From the NCBI RefSeq assembly GCF_001949145.1, contig NW_019091648.1, forward strand, positions 165,153 through 219,448: DNA of 54,296 nucleotides, given 5' to 3'. Position numbers and translations under genes: made by a program. Under the pieces are notes generated by a model, which was not told the origin of the DNA, searched no databases, and saw only the letters and a program-made list of their open reading frames with translations. Source of the stretch: Acanthaster planci. Taxonomy: Eukaryota; Echinodermata; Asteroidea; Valvatida; Acanthasteridae. The stretch's first letter is position 1. Each line of letters starts with the position of its first letter. This document shows, one piece after another, positions 23,920-35,400 of this stretch.

Positions 23920-25540
23920 CAGCATTTGAAGTCAAGGTTATATATCCTACTGAATTTTTATATTGAAAGAATCTGATTGAACTGAAACCTAGTGTCACTA
24001 CATTTTAAACACTTGAAAAACTACAGAAAATTCCTACAGAAAACTGTGACTTTTCAGTCAAGCTTGTTAAACTGAAATTGCTGAGGAAAGTACCGTGAAC
24101 CTTTGAAGAAATTTAGGAATTCGATTCCAGACTCCAAATCTTTGTAAATAGCTTAATTTTGTGCATATCATTGATAACTGAATAATTTACTTGTTTCTGT
24201 CATCAGTTCTCTCTGTCTGAAGCTTTTAAGTTCATTAAACCGGGGTCATAATTAAAAAAAAAAAGGAACTTGCAGGTAGCAGTGACAAACAAACTGATAT
24301 TTATCAACACCATTAAACCCTACTAAATTCTACACTACTCAAATATCAACTGGACTTTCGGTTAGGCTATGAATTGCTGTGACAGAGTAAAATTACAGTG
24401 AGCCAGATTTTTAAGTTCATGAATTTGGCTTAAATAAAAAACCTTTGCAAGCTAATGACCATCAGGATGGCCTTTAGTTCAATGCTGGTTTCATGTCTAT
24501 GTGTTCACATTCTTGTGAAAATCGCGGTTGCAAGAATATCATGATTTTTTTACATGAAGAGAGCAAATAAACAAATTTTCACTGCTCAAAAAAGGCCACA
24601 TATTTGATTACATAAGAACACTAACAAACTAATCCATCAGACGTCTTGTTTCCATCACAAAAGCTCACTGGCATTCCGGTGTACGACCCTGAACAATAAG
24701 TAAAACTAAATTGAGGAAGGAAACATACATAAAACATGGAGTGGTGACTCAGAGTAGTAACTCAGAGTTGTCAGAGTAGGCCTACAACAGTGACTTTGAT
24801 CATGTAAAATACAAATTAGCACCTTCAGATTTATAAATATTATTTAAGGATAATTAGGCATACAGTGTACATTTGGTGGATATTTTGTTGGCTACCAGTG
24901 CAAATCAAATGGAGCTGAATTCATTTTAAGTTTTACGTCAGTGTTTGCACCAGACGACTTGATTTCAAAACTTCTCTCAACAACAAGGAGAATTCAGTAT
25001 ATTTTTCAACTGATGTATTTCAAAGCACCTAAAGAATAATTAAAAAATATAAGCCATACAAAAAAGAGCACAAGATTGGCGGGAAATGAGAAAAGTTTGG
25101 CTCTCTTTATTCTCTTACTGTTTATAATCACTCTCACTATCCCAGCATATCTGCTAGGTCTTACACCTGTCAACCACCGAAAAAAAAGTTTGGCTATGAA
25201 CAGTATGTTCATTGCGAACATCTTTTTTTACTTTTTTTTATGACGTTCGAGAATTTTGACAAAAATGCATGCATAATGCAAGTTTGAGAATGCCGAAAAT
25301 GCTTTTAAATGTAGTGCTTGAAAATTCCATGCACCATGTTCATTTTGTCAGTTACTTTGGAAATAAAATTAAATTAAAATTAACAACTCTGCGCATTAGA
25401 TTTTCATCATGAATCGCATTTTAAGTCTTGAACTTCAGTTTTTTGCACACGTCATTCGGTATGACAGATTGTCTTTTGAGAAACCTTGGTACTAAGAATA
25501 AGGGCTCATGAATATCGAATGAAAAAGCCCACTATGTGGG
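23920..25540. other. THOC3 intron 1, middle part; no gene seen
   Basis: AT-rich sequence with no open frame above about 71 codons and no recognisable motif. Confidence 0.6.
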
Positions 25541-25544
25541 TTAA

Positions 25545-25868
25545 TGTCGGAGGTCTTAACTCGAGTTTTTCAGCTGTATTGCAAGCAATCAGCGACTATC
25601 CCCCACGCTACACAGTTGATAAACCCGTCATGTCACATATATTTCTGTTATGCCAGTGTAGTTTGTAACATATCCGCAAATCGATATGTCAGTACTCCGC
25701 CAACAGATGGTGCTCTTTACCACACATTGCACTTCACGCTTCTTGAACCAAGACGAGGCATCTCAACCATCATGTCTGAATAAACCAAACCGGATTCAAG
25801 TTCGAAATAGTTCTCCTCTGTCCATCCATTTATTCTCTAAATACGGTTCCGCACACTTTACATGTACA
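25545..25868 (+). repeat. putative 5' LTR of a Gypsy element
   Basis: Begins TGTCGGAGGTC and ends ..TACATGTACA, i.e. TG...CA, 324 bp. It contains a polyadenylation-like GAATAAA near 25780 and is followed directly by a tRNA-primer-like site at 25869. Boundaries are inferred from these signals, because the matching 3' LTR is not in the window. Confidence 0.5.
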
Positions 25869-25884
25869 TGGTGGCAGCAGCAGT
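25869..25884 (+). promoter_or_regulatory. putative primer binding site
   Basis: TGGTGGCAGCAGCAG begins with the TGG complementary to tRNA 3' CCA and sits immediately after the LTR-like end. The same TGGTGGCAGCAG occurs in the 50.1 kb Gypsy leader. Confidence 0.55.
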
Positions 25885-26353
25885 AAAACGAAGTCAAGCG
25901 ACAGTAAACTGGAAGTTGTTTGCCACATAGTTTTGTATAAAACCACTATAAATCATTGAAATGATCAGGAGAGTGAGCGGTCAACTCTCACCATGACGGA
26001 ACCCGCCGAAAACCAGACAGTCATGAACACAAAACAGGACACAAAAGACTGGAAAAACAAGAGAGTCAGTGTACCCTACATTCACAGACATTGCCTCATT
26101 GCCCTGTGCATAGCCTAGGACAACAGTGGTGCGAAATAACAGAGAAAACTCATAGATTTGTGACCGCACACAACCGTGGAAATTTCTAGATATTTCAACG
26201 TTAACACATGGTCACTATTTTGTATATGGAAACGCGCACGGGAGGACCACGCGCTACGCCACATTGCATGAAACTAGTCTCCTACTTCAGCTGTTTTGTG
26301 AATTGACACAGCGCGTAAGTTGCAATCATCTGAGCCTGCACAAACAAATCAAG

Positions 26354-26938
26354 ATGACTGAGTCCTACGTCCCACGCATGGACTGGTCTCATGCAGACCA
26401 AGCTAATGCCATTAAGCTGTTCAAGCAGCAGTGTGACATGTACTTCACCATCAAGAACATTAAGCCAGACCGCCAGGTGGACCACATACTGTTATTCATG
26501 GGCTCACAGGGTCTATGCATGTACAACTCGTTGGGACAGCCACAAGCTGAGGCAAAAGACCCAGCCAAGATTTGGGAGAAATTCCTGACCCAAATCAAGC
26601 CCAAACAAAACTTTGTGTGGCCAGGCTCTCACTACAAACACTTAACGCAGGAGTCGGAGAACATGACATCATCTCACAACTGAAGCTGCAGGTCTACAAA
26701 TGCAACTTCAAAGACGATGATGAAATGAGAAGTCCCATCGTTGACCAACTTATTGCTGGCACACGATATCCAGAGATACAGAAGAAGCTGCTGGGCAAGC
26801 CAAAGACTTTGACCCTCGATAAAGCAATTGACCAAGGCCGCACACATGAAGCCGCTTTTATGCAAATGAAAGAACTGGCTCATGTACAGAACACAGACAC
26901 CCTAGCTGTACATGAGTTGCGCAGTATGGAGCATCAAA
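26354..26938 (+). pseudogene. Gypsy-type gag (truncated)
   Basis: Starts at ATG 26354 (MTESYVPRMDW). The protein reads LFKQQCDMYFTIKNI, DHILLFMGSQGL, AKIWEKFLTQIKPKQNF, then one frame over VARLSLQTL, QLKLQVYKCNFKDDDE, VDQLIAGTRYPEIQKKLL and LTLDKAIDQGRTHEA. This is the order of blocks in Metaviridae capsid domains (retrotransposon gag). A frameshift lies near 26615. The ORF breaks off at about 26938, where an unrelated AAAAGTGGACAAC-containing sequence begins, before any zinc knuckle or pol. It lies about 0.5 kb downstream of the putative LTR, a normal distance. Confidence 0.82.
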
Positions 26939-27275
26939 AGTGGACAACCCCATTTTCTTTATTTTCTGCTAGTAGATTTTCGGGATTTTGGATTTTGCAT
27001 AAAGCATTTTCAAAAACGCAATTTTCCGCTAGCAAAAATCTGGATTTTACTTTAACAAGTCACGTGGCACTTCAAAAGTGGACAACTAAAAAGTTCAAAT
27101 TTCCACTAGCAAATTTTATTTGATGCTCCAAAAGAGGACAACCCCATTTTCTCATTTTCTGCCCGTAGATTTTCGTTTTTTTGAAGTTGCATGACCCCTT
27201 TTCATAAAACCAAGTTTTTTGCTTTGACGACGGCGGTCGATTGCTTGGGTGGTCCAAAAGTGGACAAGTTGAAAA
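26936..27275. repeat. sequence with recurrent (A)AAAGTGGACAAC motif interrupting gag
   Basis: The motif AAAAGTGGACAAC or a close variant occurs at about 26937, 27077, 27131 and 27254, each followed by similar text (CCCATTTTCT, TTTCTGCxxGTAGATTTTCG). It looks like a locally amplified unit of ~55-140 bp inserted in, or joined to, the gag fragment. No coding potential. Confidence 0.55.
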
Positions 27276-28135
27276 CTGAAACGACGGCAGTGCTCCCTAT
27301 GCTCAGAATGGAATGGTCTTAGGAACATGGGCAGCCTACATTAATAGTAGCGGGTCAGGGGTCTGACGGATGGCGTCACAGTTCGGAAAAAAATGTTGAT
27401 GTTTCCTATTGAGAAACTTGCAAATACGAAAGGGGCTGTCCAAAGCCTGATAGTCCTTTATGGTATACTGCAAACTTCCGACTTCCCAGCGCACCATGTA
27501 ATTAGAATGACGGTGGCGGCTTGCTGTCAGGAATTTCCATTTTAATTAAATGAGCACATGGCAATATATGTGTCCCCTAAACCATACTAGCTGTAATAAA
27601 CCACTGTATTGTATCTAAGTCCTGTAGTATAATTGAATTTGTTGTGGAACGAAAAAAGGTTGGAATTGAAAAAGTCATGTTAAGACAAGAAGCTGAGTGC
27701 TGTTTAATCAAAGTGAATCAAGAGTTTCAAAAAGAGGAAATAGAGTAAGTAAAAATGGTAAACATTAAAATGCAACTTGAACTTGCTGAATTAATTTTGA
27801 CACCCCACAAATTCCAAAACATGTATTCAGCCAATAATTCCAATCATAAAAAGGATAGCCACAACAAAAATAAATCTTTCAGCTAGTGAACCAGTCGGTC
27901 ACTGATAGGACATCAAAGATTTAATTTAATGTTTATCGTTCACATCTTTGTTCAAGTCATCAAATAAAAGTCGGCAGTTATAGTGGAGGCCTGGGTCATT
28001 ACTATTAAGACAAATGATTCAAAGTGACAATGTGAAGAGATATTAATAAAATGAAAACACAAACTTGCAAGTGATGGCCCAGAGCAGTCATATTATGCAT
28101 GTACTGCGAAATACATGGATGATGGACTGTATCTT
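27276..28135. other. THOC3 intron 1; no gene seen
   Basis: AT-rich, no open frames of note. Confidence 0.6.
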
Positions 28136-28139
28136 AAGT

Positions 28140-28357
28140 AGGCCTGTGCCGGGTACCCGGGTACCCGCCCATCGATTTCAAAACCCGGTTCAATTTTTCC
28201 GGGCCGGGTACCCGTACAAAAGTAAATAAATTAGGAACAAANNNNNNNNNNNNNNNNNNNNNNNNNNNNNNNNNNNNNNNNNNNNNNNNNNNNNNNNNNN
28301 NNNNNNNNNNNNNNNNNNNNNNNNNNNNNNNNNNNNNNNNNNNNNNNNNNNNNNNNN
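28140..28357. other. GGGTACCCGG-palindrome tract running into an assembly gap (28242-28357)
   Basis: GCCGGGTACCCGGGTACCCG and a second GCCGGGTACCCG within 70 bp form nested palindromes. Some hAT-type transposon ends look like this, but the other end is not visible and 116 Ns follow, so I leave it unclassified. Confidence 0.4.
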
Positions 28358-28560
28358 TTACCCACTCCGCCCATTGTACCGCAAGTCGTTTTCCTAGTTC
28401 CGGAATTTCCTAGCTCACAAGAGCGAAAAAACCACTAAAATTCATGGGCGATAGGTCACTCGCTACGTGTGATTTTAAATATTTCTTTAAATTGAATAGT
28501 CACATAACCCTTTGGAATTTTCATACAATTGCCTTCAAACCCCACTAATCAGAACACTAG

Positions 28561-28960
28561 ACTAGCTTAATTCTCCGAGAGATGGAACCACCCCATTCAA
28601 TAACAACGACTGGGCAGCACCTGTATCCCTAAGTATCTTAACTTGATACCAATCACAGCCATTTTCTAGTGAGACGCGACAATCAGACATAAATGCCTCA
28701 TAACCATTGGTTGCTTCATTGGTCACATTCTGATTACATTCTCGAGTGGGTTTACCCATGGAATTTTCCTCAAGCTTCTCATCAACAGAAGGGAGCGTTT
28801 TGCCCTGGAGTACCCTTGTGATTTGCTGGCAATGAATGCAATAGGCTTTTCAAGCTGATCCCTTCGTTTGAAACAATTCTCAAATGTGTGTCAATTTTGC
28901 CACAAAAACTGCAAACTGTCCCCAGCGTCCACTGGCTTAATGGTTGGGCGGCATAGGTTC
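28561..28960 (-). pseudogene. Gypsy-type zinc knuckle + aspartic protease fragment
   Basis: Minus strand from about 28913: CSFCGKIDTH then, after a one-base shift, FENCFKRR, together a CCHC zinc knuckle. About 60 codons later comes WYQVKILRDTGAAQSLLLNG, where DTGA is the retropepsin active-site signature; the frame ends in a stop at 28561. This is the gag/pol junction of a second, oppositely oriented Gypsy family. RT and integrase are absent. Upstream (29100-29540) there may be its leader, with TGGCTAACAACAGTGGG near 29545 as a possible primer site, but that is weak. Confidence 0.75.
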
Positions 28961-28969
28961 TACCGCACC

Positions 28970-30000
28970 CCAGAAAACCAGAGTTCAGAATCCAACAAAC
29001 AACGATATTCCAACGGTTTTAAATCCGGCAGGAGATTCCAGAGCGCATTCTCCAGTACCCAGGAATGGGGTTAAACTTTGGCGCAAATTCCATTTCAAAA
29101 TCGAAAGTTCGTTGGACCAAAAATACTAGAGGTCAACATAACTTGTAAACATGCATATTCATTAACAAATTCTTAACAACATTGATAGTTATATCCCACA
29201 CAGTCAACACTTACAAAATGCATTGAAAACATAAAACAGACGTATCGAACTGTAATGTTTACGATTAGGAATAATTTCTATTTAATCAAGTTTACATTTT
29301 TACATTTCATGCAAAAAAATGTCTCTGAGCAGTGCCGCCATTCGCCGCCATCTTGCCTTCTCAAGGCGTTTGGACCGCACCATGGTTTACTGTATAAAGG
29401 TGACCCCCTGTAACGTTCTGGTATGGTCCGTCTGACCGAGAGGCTCCGCAGCTCCGTCTTTCGTGGCTGTGCAGAGGATGTTATTTTCGTTGAATAAAAA
29501 CGACTTTTTCCCCCCAAATGTTGCCCACTGTTGTTAGCCAAATTGTATTTTAGGCATTATATTTTTATGTTATTGCATTTCTGTCGACTCAGAACGTGAT
29601 TTGGGTGTGTTGATGGTGTGTTGATGTTACTATTATGTGTTGTCACGTGTTGATGTTGTGTTGACATTACTTAGTACGACCGGTATTTCGGCCTATGCCA
29701 AAATGGCACGAACGACAACAGCCGTAGGGTCCAAGTGCACATGAGCGCGCTGCTACAGTGTGAACAATGTCTGTGAAGCAAGTGCCATCTCGCAGATGGT
29801 TCCCGGCAATCTTCAGTGCAAAACACACGCATGTGCACTCTGACATAATCACTGTTGTTTGTCGTTCTTGCCATTTTGGACATGTATAAATAAAGAGGAG
29901 CCCAGTGATTGTTCAGTGTAATCCCCAGTGCACTGTGGCCAACTGCCATTTCAACTAGTACATCATGTACGGTAGCTGTGATTGATCAAAACTGTACTTG
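28970..30000. other. possible leader/LTR of the minus-strand Gypsy fragment; otherwise THOC3 intron
   Basis: TGGCTAACAACAGTGGG (minus strand, near 29545-29530) after ..AATACAATT could be a primer site after an LTR end. An AAGATGGCGGC match (YY1-type) lies on the minus strand near 29347-29357. Two overlapping ORFs near 29280-29541 and 29670-29949 show no domains. A degenerate GTGTTGATG repeat sits at 29600-29665. Confidence 0.35.
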
Positions 30001-30071
30001 GACCCCACTTATATCGTTCGACCATGTCCAAATGTTTAAAAAAGCAATTTTGTAGGCCTACGAATACCAAC

Positions 30072-30251
30072 CATTCGATCTCTTTCTAGAAGGAACACGC
30101 TCACAGTTTTGTCGAAAGACCCTGATGCAAGAAGACGACCATCGCAGCTCCAGCCAACTGAATGTACTTTGGCAGTATGATTTCCACTGAATTCCTTCGT
30201 CCGGTTGTGGTGCAGAAAATATTTTTGAATTTCATCCAAATATGACGCCAT
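30072..30251 (-). CDS. THOC3: THO complex subunit 3, exon 1 (start and first WD repeat)
   Basis: Starts at ATG 30251 (MASYLDEIQKYFLHHNRTKE) and encodes 60 codons. AKVHSVGWSCDGRLLASGSF and DKTVSVFLLERDRM match the first WD40 repeat of animal THOC3. The phase that joins exon 2 correctly requires the donor ATG|GTTGGT (30072/30071). The stronger-looking G|GTATTC four bases downstream would shift the frame. With this donor the junction DRM-SRE has exactly the length found in vertebrate THOC3. The intron to exon 2 is 10,793 bp and is filled with transposon remnants. Promoter sequence upstream (30252-30450) shows no clear TATA box. Confidence 0.93.
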
Positions 30252-30469
30252 TTCGGAGTAACTGCAGTATGCCTACGATAGTACGAATGAATACGATGGC
30301 ATTCAATGCATGGGGGATGCTAAGGCTGCATCCGAATCTGTTGTCCACAGCTAGGTCTGGGTCTTCACTCCATTGGACATGCGTGGAGACGCGTAGAAAA
30401 TAGACCTAGCCGTAGCTCTGGAAGCCCTTTCAGACACGGCCTAAGGTCTATGGCAGCCATTGTGGCAAA

Positions 30470-30960
30470 AAAAGACAACATGAAAAATAAAACAAAATTA
30501 TATAACAAACTATTTTTCAAATAAAACAAAAAAGAAAGAACTAAAATTAAGAACAATGAATAAACATTCAAAAATTGCAATTCAAAAAACGAAAAACCAA
30601 ATGAAATTATTCAAAAGTAAGTTAATAAAACGAAAAAAGAACTAAAATAGAAAACTAAGAATTGAAAACAGACAAAAATCAGAATCAAACAGAAGATATA
30701 AAAACTGAAATATCTAAATATAAATGTAAAAATAAAAGTAGAAAAAGAAGTAAAAAAAGACAAAGAAGAAACTGTTTATAAAAAAAAAACAAAGGAGAAA
30801 TCTACAACAAAAGTGACAAAACAAACTGCTATTATTGTTGAAAAGAAGTAAAAAAGAAATCTCAAACAAAAAAATTGCAAGTGGCAACACAAAATTGTAA
30901 CTTGCAAAACAAAATTGTAACTCGCAAAACAGAAATGTATCTCACAAAACGAATTGTAGT
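30470..30960. repeat. A-rich low-complexity tract plus ~20 bp tandem repeat
   Basis: 30470-30870 is extremely A-rich on the plus strand. It is followed at 30880-30960 by about four diverged copies of a unit like ACTTGCAAAACAAAATTGTA. No coding potential. It lies about 220 bp upstream of the THOC3 start. Confidence 0.8.
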
Positions 30961-30964
30961 TTCG

Positions 30965-31980
30965 TAAACGAACTGACCAACTCTTAACGTTGGGGGCGTG
31001 AAAAGCTCTGCATGCAGCGCGCGTTTGTTTCCTGAACTTCGCTCGTCAAACGCGCAGCACCGACTGTGGAATATTTCCGTCGTTAAAGTTCTGTGAAGTC
31101 TTTCCATTTCCTTAATAATGTAACGTCTCTCTTGGGGTAGAGAGTTGTTATCATAAATAATAAGAGCTATTGGACTGACTTATACACACACTACTGTTTT
31201 ATTCCGAAGAATTATTCACATTTTCTCCATATTTACAATGAGCAACTGCTACTAGTAAGGCTGGATATTAATCAAGTACTGCTCGTCCACACCCTGAGCC
31301 ACTTATTCGGGAATGATGGAAAGGTTGTTCATATCGGAGCTATACGCTCACGAACGGTCAGGGAGTTTTTTCTGCAAAGCTGCCCGCTCGGGAATGATCG
31401 ATGCTGACCGTTGGAGCTGGTCGCTTTACATAGACTTTTGGGGCCGCGTCTTAGCCAATGGGAGCACTGGATTGGGGTGGTTATGAATAATTCATACTGT
31501 AGAAAGTCTATGGAAGAAAAGTCTATGGGGATTTTGTACACACTTGGTCCTCGCTGACTTAAGTTTCTGAAAAGCGATAAGGTCCGAGAAGTTTGGGAGC
31601 GGGAGGGTGAAAGGCTGTTTGTGGGTGAGCTACGGGGGACTTAGTCAACGAGGGAAAGGAAAGGGTGAGCCTTTCTTGGTACATTGGGTTGTATACAACA
31701 CTTAGTCTCTGGATGGCTAAGAAATCTACACGGAATTCTTACGGGGTAAAGCTGATGGTAAGCGGAGGTAATTGACCTCGCTGTGCTGTAATCGGACACA
31801 GGCTTTCGGTGTGTGGTTTGGCAGGACACATTCGGTATGAGTTGGGGGTCTGTGTTGGTCGAATGTACGGGTTATATGTGTGATTGAAAGTAGGATCGAC
31901 TCTGAGGAAAATTTGGGGGGGAATGATTAAGTTGGAAGTGTGCTTCGGAGTTGCAGTTCAAGGGCATGTGGTGCAAGTTC
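30965..31980. other. intergenic, no gene recognised
   Basis: Short open frames only. A direct repeat of GCA(A)GTTCAAGGGCAT occurs at about 31950 and 31972, next to the hairpin below. Confidence 0.5.
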
Positions 31981-31985
31981 AAGGG

Positions 31986-32072
31986 CATAATGGTGCGGAA
32001 CACACGCGCGACCCCGTTGTTCTATGCAGCATATAGAGCAACGGGGTCGCGCGTGTGTTCCGCACCATTATG
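31986..32072. repeat. perfect foldback hairpin, 34-bp arms
   Basis: Arm 31986-32019 (CATAATGGTGCGGAACACAC...) is the exact reverse complement of 32039-32072, with a 19-nt loop. The arms contain a CpG-rich ACGCGCGACCCCG block. The phrase ATTATGTCCGC is repeated twice in the following 40 bp. Not part of any ORF. Confidence 0.92.
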
Positions 32073-32079
32073 TCCGCAT

Positions 32080-33200
32080 GGTCGTAAACTTTTTTCAGGC
32101 CCATTATGTCCGCCCCATTGTTTCCGCAGGGCCAATTCTGTCTGTAAATGCAAATCAGTGTCCTGTACTGACATGTAACATACCGGCTCTGCTCTATGAA
32201 TGATTAATTTTCTGTCTGAATTTTAAGGGTTTCAGGGGATGAAAGTGACGGGCCATGCAGTCACACAAGTGAAACTATAATCGTTTTTGCAAACTTCGTC
32301 AGTCTTTCGTATGCATTTGTTTGGAGTTAAAAAAAAAAGAAGCAGACAGGTTTTGCATTGTGCACGCTGAGAGGGATCATCATTAAAAAAAATAATAAAA
32401 CCCTTGAAATAGCACCTTAGGGTTTTAAAGAACTGGTGGAAATGTTTTGGCAATTTTAACCCATATTTTTGATTTTTTTTTAAGTTTAAATGCAATTTGC
32501 ACATCCATAAGGAAATCTGTGATTGAACTGAAGGCACTGAATCTCAATGTTGCAAATGCTCGGTCAATTTTAAATGTTTTTATTGCGCATCTGATGCAAC
32601 TCAAATGGGATGTCACACAGTCTTCATACATCAAAGAAGAGTGCAGAGATACACAAAACGTGCTTAGAAGTAAACCTCATTTCATGGATCCTTTAATTAA
32701 AACGGAGACCCTTAGCTGACTAATAACGCTGAGGTGAACCAACCAATTTATGTTCAAACATTTTAAGAGTAATATATTGGGACTAAGAACAGTAATAAAT
32801 CAAAGCTAATAGCAACGGAAAGCTGAGAGGTGAAAATAATATTTGTGAGTGCGCTTTACTTTTACTACGGTTAACAACTAAATAAAAAAAATTAATAAGG
32901 AATATTTGTAGTTTTACCTATAGCCATCCCCTCGGAATCACAACCAAGCCCAGGTAAAATTCCTTTCCTTGCCGTCGCTTGGGATTATTAATATGAAATT
33001 ATAACGAATGCTGTATTAATTGATTCTTTCAACGTTAATGATTCCACACTTATTACATGGCAAAGCGGTGGTGCAAATAACATTTTGAGTGCAAAGAACA
33101 GTTCTGTGACTACAATTATAAAGAGAATGTAAATGAAAACAGAAAATTTAAGAAAGTCTGTTGTATTCCTCAGGGTGCTTACCAAAATGTTACATACCCA
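32080..33200. other. intergenic, no gene recognised
   Basis: AT-rich, with short open frames (at most about 118 codons, antisense overlap with the next element's tail) and no motif. Confidence 0.5.
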
Positions 33201-33207
33201 GGGTTGA

Positions 33208-34123
33208 TTATTTCTCCCACCCCCCTTTTGGATTAAAATCCTGTATCTTGAACCATCCATGACCGGTTGCAAAAAGTACAACTTTGCCATAAAGCAAACC
33301 CTTGAAATTTCCAAAGACGCGACGCAACTCAATTGCAAGTCCACTGTTTTTCCCTGTGTATCTATACAACTTCGCTAGTGACCATTCATATAGCTGCCCA
33401 ACAGAAACCTCCCAAGCGTTTTCCTCTGTATGTGCTACAATATCTGAGGAAACGTGTACTCTCGGTAGAACTGTTTGAGACACAAGAGCATTGAATCTTA
33501 CACTCATTGGGAAAAGAATCTTAAAAAGGCCAATGTAAGCTGATGACAATGAAATGATGTTCTTTAGGATAAGTTCCAACACTTCGTTTGGTAAATCACA
33601 TAGAAACACTCGTTTGCTTGATTCATTACATGGAACAGGCTCGTGATATACGCTGTACCTCGTAAGATCTGGTGGACCTGCAAAAGAGCTGTCAACATGG
33701 TTTGAACCAGCATCTTCACCTGGCATTTCTGTATGTTCCCTGACCCTGGTCATAGGCTCTAGCCTAATGTAGTGGAACTCGTACTTATGTCCAAAATACA
33801 CCATTCCAACGTACTCTTGATGCTCAGGTTCAATGAACGTCAGCCCACGATGTTGGCTGGAAATAACGCCTATTCTGACGCTATATGTAGTGGCAGCAGC
33901 ATGTAAGGAAATATGATCTCTCCATTCATTTTCTGACATTCTCTGCAAATATTCTTCCTAAGATAGATTAGGCACGATTTCAGACAGGTGGTCATCTCTA
34001 TGGCATAGGGTTCAGGCGGAGCCACGAGACAACATCAGACCTAACAGTTTGTTGGTCAAGCTGACTTCCCAAGAGAAGACTTAAATTTTGAGCCAGCGAA
34101 TGAAACATGTAACTTCCATCCTA
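33208..34123 (-). pseudogene. OTU-like peptidase domain plus F-box-like segment of an integrase transposon
   Basis: Reading on the minus strand from 34120: DGSYMFHSLAQNL and LRSDVV-type text match the active-site helix of OTU cysteine peptidases (usually DGNC.F), but the catalytic Cys position reads Tyr (codon 34111-34109). After two stops the ORF resumes at 33948 with ENEWRDHISLHAAA, YSVRIGVISS and YEFHYIRLEP, matching the OTU core and its C-terminal His block (~33774). About 50 residues later comes LCDLPNEVLELILKNIISLS, an F-box-like start, followed by 100 unassigned residues to the stop at 33208. OTU proteins cleave ubiquitin; F-boxes recruit ubiquitin ligase. Here they are cargo of a dead element. 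Confidence 0.65.
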
Positions 34124-34501
34124 TGGAATGTTTCCTTCGGGAAGCAATTCATATTCTAGTGCGTGTGTAACCAAGTCGTCCCGAGCGGAATAAAAAATTG
34201 CATTCCGGCTAATATTGTTTAAGAAGTCAAAGACAGCGTGGCTGCACTTTGTGTATTCTGGGATACTGAACATTTGGGGGTTATGTTCCCTTAATCTGCA
34301 CTTCAATCCAGAATGTCTGCAACACTTGTGAGACATGAGGTTCGAACACAAAGGTACAGCTGAACGCTCACCGTTATCATCGTTGCACTGGCAAAACAGG
34401 ATAATTTTCTTCAAAAGATGGGTATGTAATTTCTGTCTTTCTGTTTCCTTGTCTTTTGTCGTCGCAGCAATATCGGAAACCCAAAACCATTTTGCAAACA
34501 A
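34121..34501 (-). pseudogene. unassigned linker ORF between integrase and OTU parts (Cys/His-rich)
   Basis: 126 codons with Cys/His clusters (CQCNDDNGE, CSNLMSHKCCRHSGLKC) that may bind zinc, followed by a helical stretch (YTKCSHAVFDFLNNI) and LEYELLPEGNIP. The frame continues past a TAG (34123-34121) straight into the OTU text, so it was probably part of the same polyprotein or gene. I do not recognise the family. Confidence 0.5.
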
Positions 34502-35400
34502 TTATTGACCGCCCTCCTTGAACTTCACTTTATACGTATGTTTTTTATGATTTGTTTTTACTATCTGACCTTCATGTATTACTTTATTTGAAACTTTGCC
34601 TTTCCCGGTCATCCTTATCAAGACTTCGTCAGCAATAAGGTACAAACTAGGAGGATTTTTAACCATTGATCTTTTTACCATATTCTGTGCATTCTTCCTA
34701 GAGACGCGACGAGCTTTCTCTCTCATACGTTGAACTTCGCGCTGCCTGGACCTAACAACACCAGAATGACGGCAATCACTTGCTGCAGCAAGGATATTTG
34801 TATTAACCTTTCTTCCATAATAGACTTCAAATGGTGTTGCCCCAATAGCTTCGTGGAACTCTGTGTTTCGCAGAAAAGCATATTTTTTTACACTTCGGGC
34901 CCAGTGACTTTTCTTCGTTTTGACAAAGTCAAAAAGAATTTTTTCTTCCACGTGCGATGTGATGACTCCATTTTCCCTTGGCTTTGTGGGTGATATGGTC
35001 GTCCTTTTACTCGAATCATTCCCCTTTTTGTGCACAAATCATTGACGTGGCCCAAGAACTCTTTGCTGTTGTCACTTTGTAAAACCTTGGGCTGGCCTTC
35101 TGACAAGTAAAGCTCATCTAGTATTTCCGCAATCCTTTTACTGTTTTTTTTTTTATGGTAACGGGAAGAGCTACACATACCTACTAAAGACATCCATAAC
35201 ACTTAGAATGTACTTAAAGGTTTCCATCTGACTCGAATTTGTCATCTTCGCCATACTCACTAAGTCAACTTGATGAATCTTCTGTACATCACTTGCCATG
35301 ACAGGTGTTAATGGGGCTTTGTTGAAACTGCTCACCCAGTCGTTTTGCAACCTTCCTGATACTTCATCCTTTACTGGTAGTGTATCCTTTCTTGATAACC
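34502..35400 (-). pseudogene. DDE (rve-type) integrase of a transposon, KRBA2/Ginger-like
   Basis: Catalyses strand transfer in retrovirus-type integration. On the minus strand: IHQVDLVSMAKM carries the first Asp (35266-35264), KYILSVMDVFSRYV follows, then VLQSDNSKEF with the second Asp (35073-35071), GRPYHPQSQGKMESSHR with the Glu (34978-34976), then YAFLRNTEFHEAIGATPFEV. A C-terminal SH3-like segment (ADEVLIRMTGKG, HKKHTYKVKF) ends at 34502. This block order fits rve integrases of the KRBA2-like/Ginger type better than retroviral ones. Breaks: a TAG after FSRYV near 35179, a shift in the following A-run, and another near 34930. All three acidic residues are present. Confidence 0.82.

Noticed and set aside
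28140-28241. hAT transposon end
   Set aside because: Only a GGGTACCCGG palindrome tract is visible; no second end, 8-bp duplication or transposase text.
29280-29541. YY1-type AAGATGGCGGC as a host promoter
   Set aside because: A single motif without an adjoining gene on the right strand; it may belong to the leader of the Gypsy fragment.
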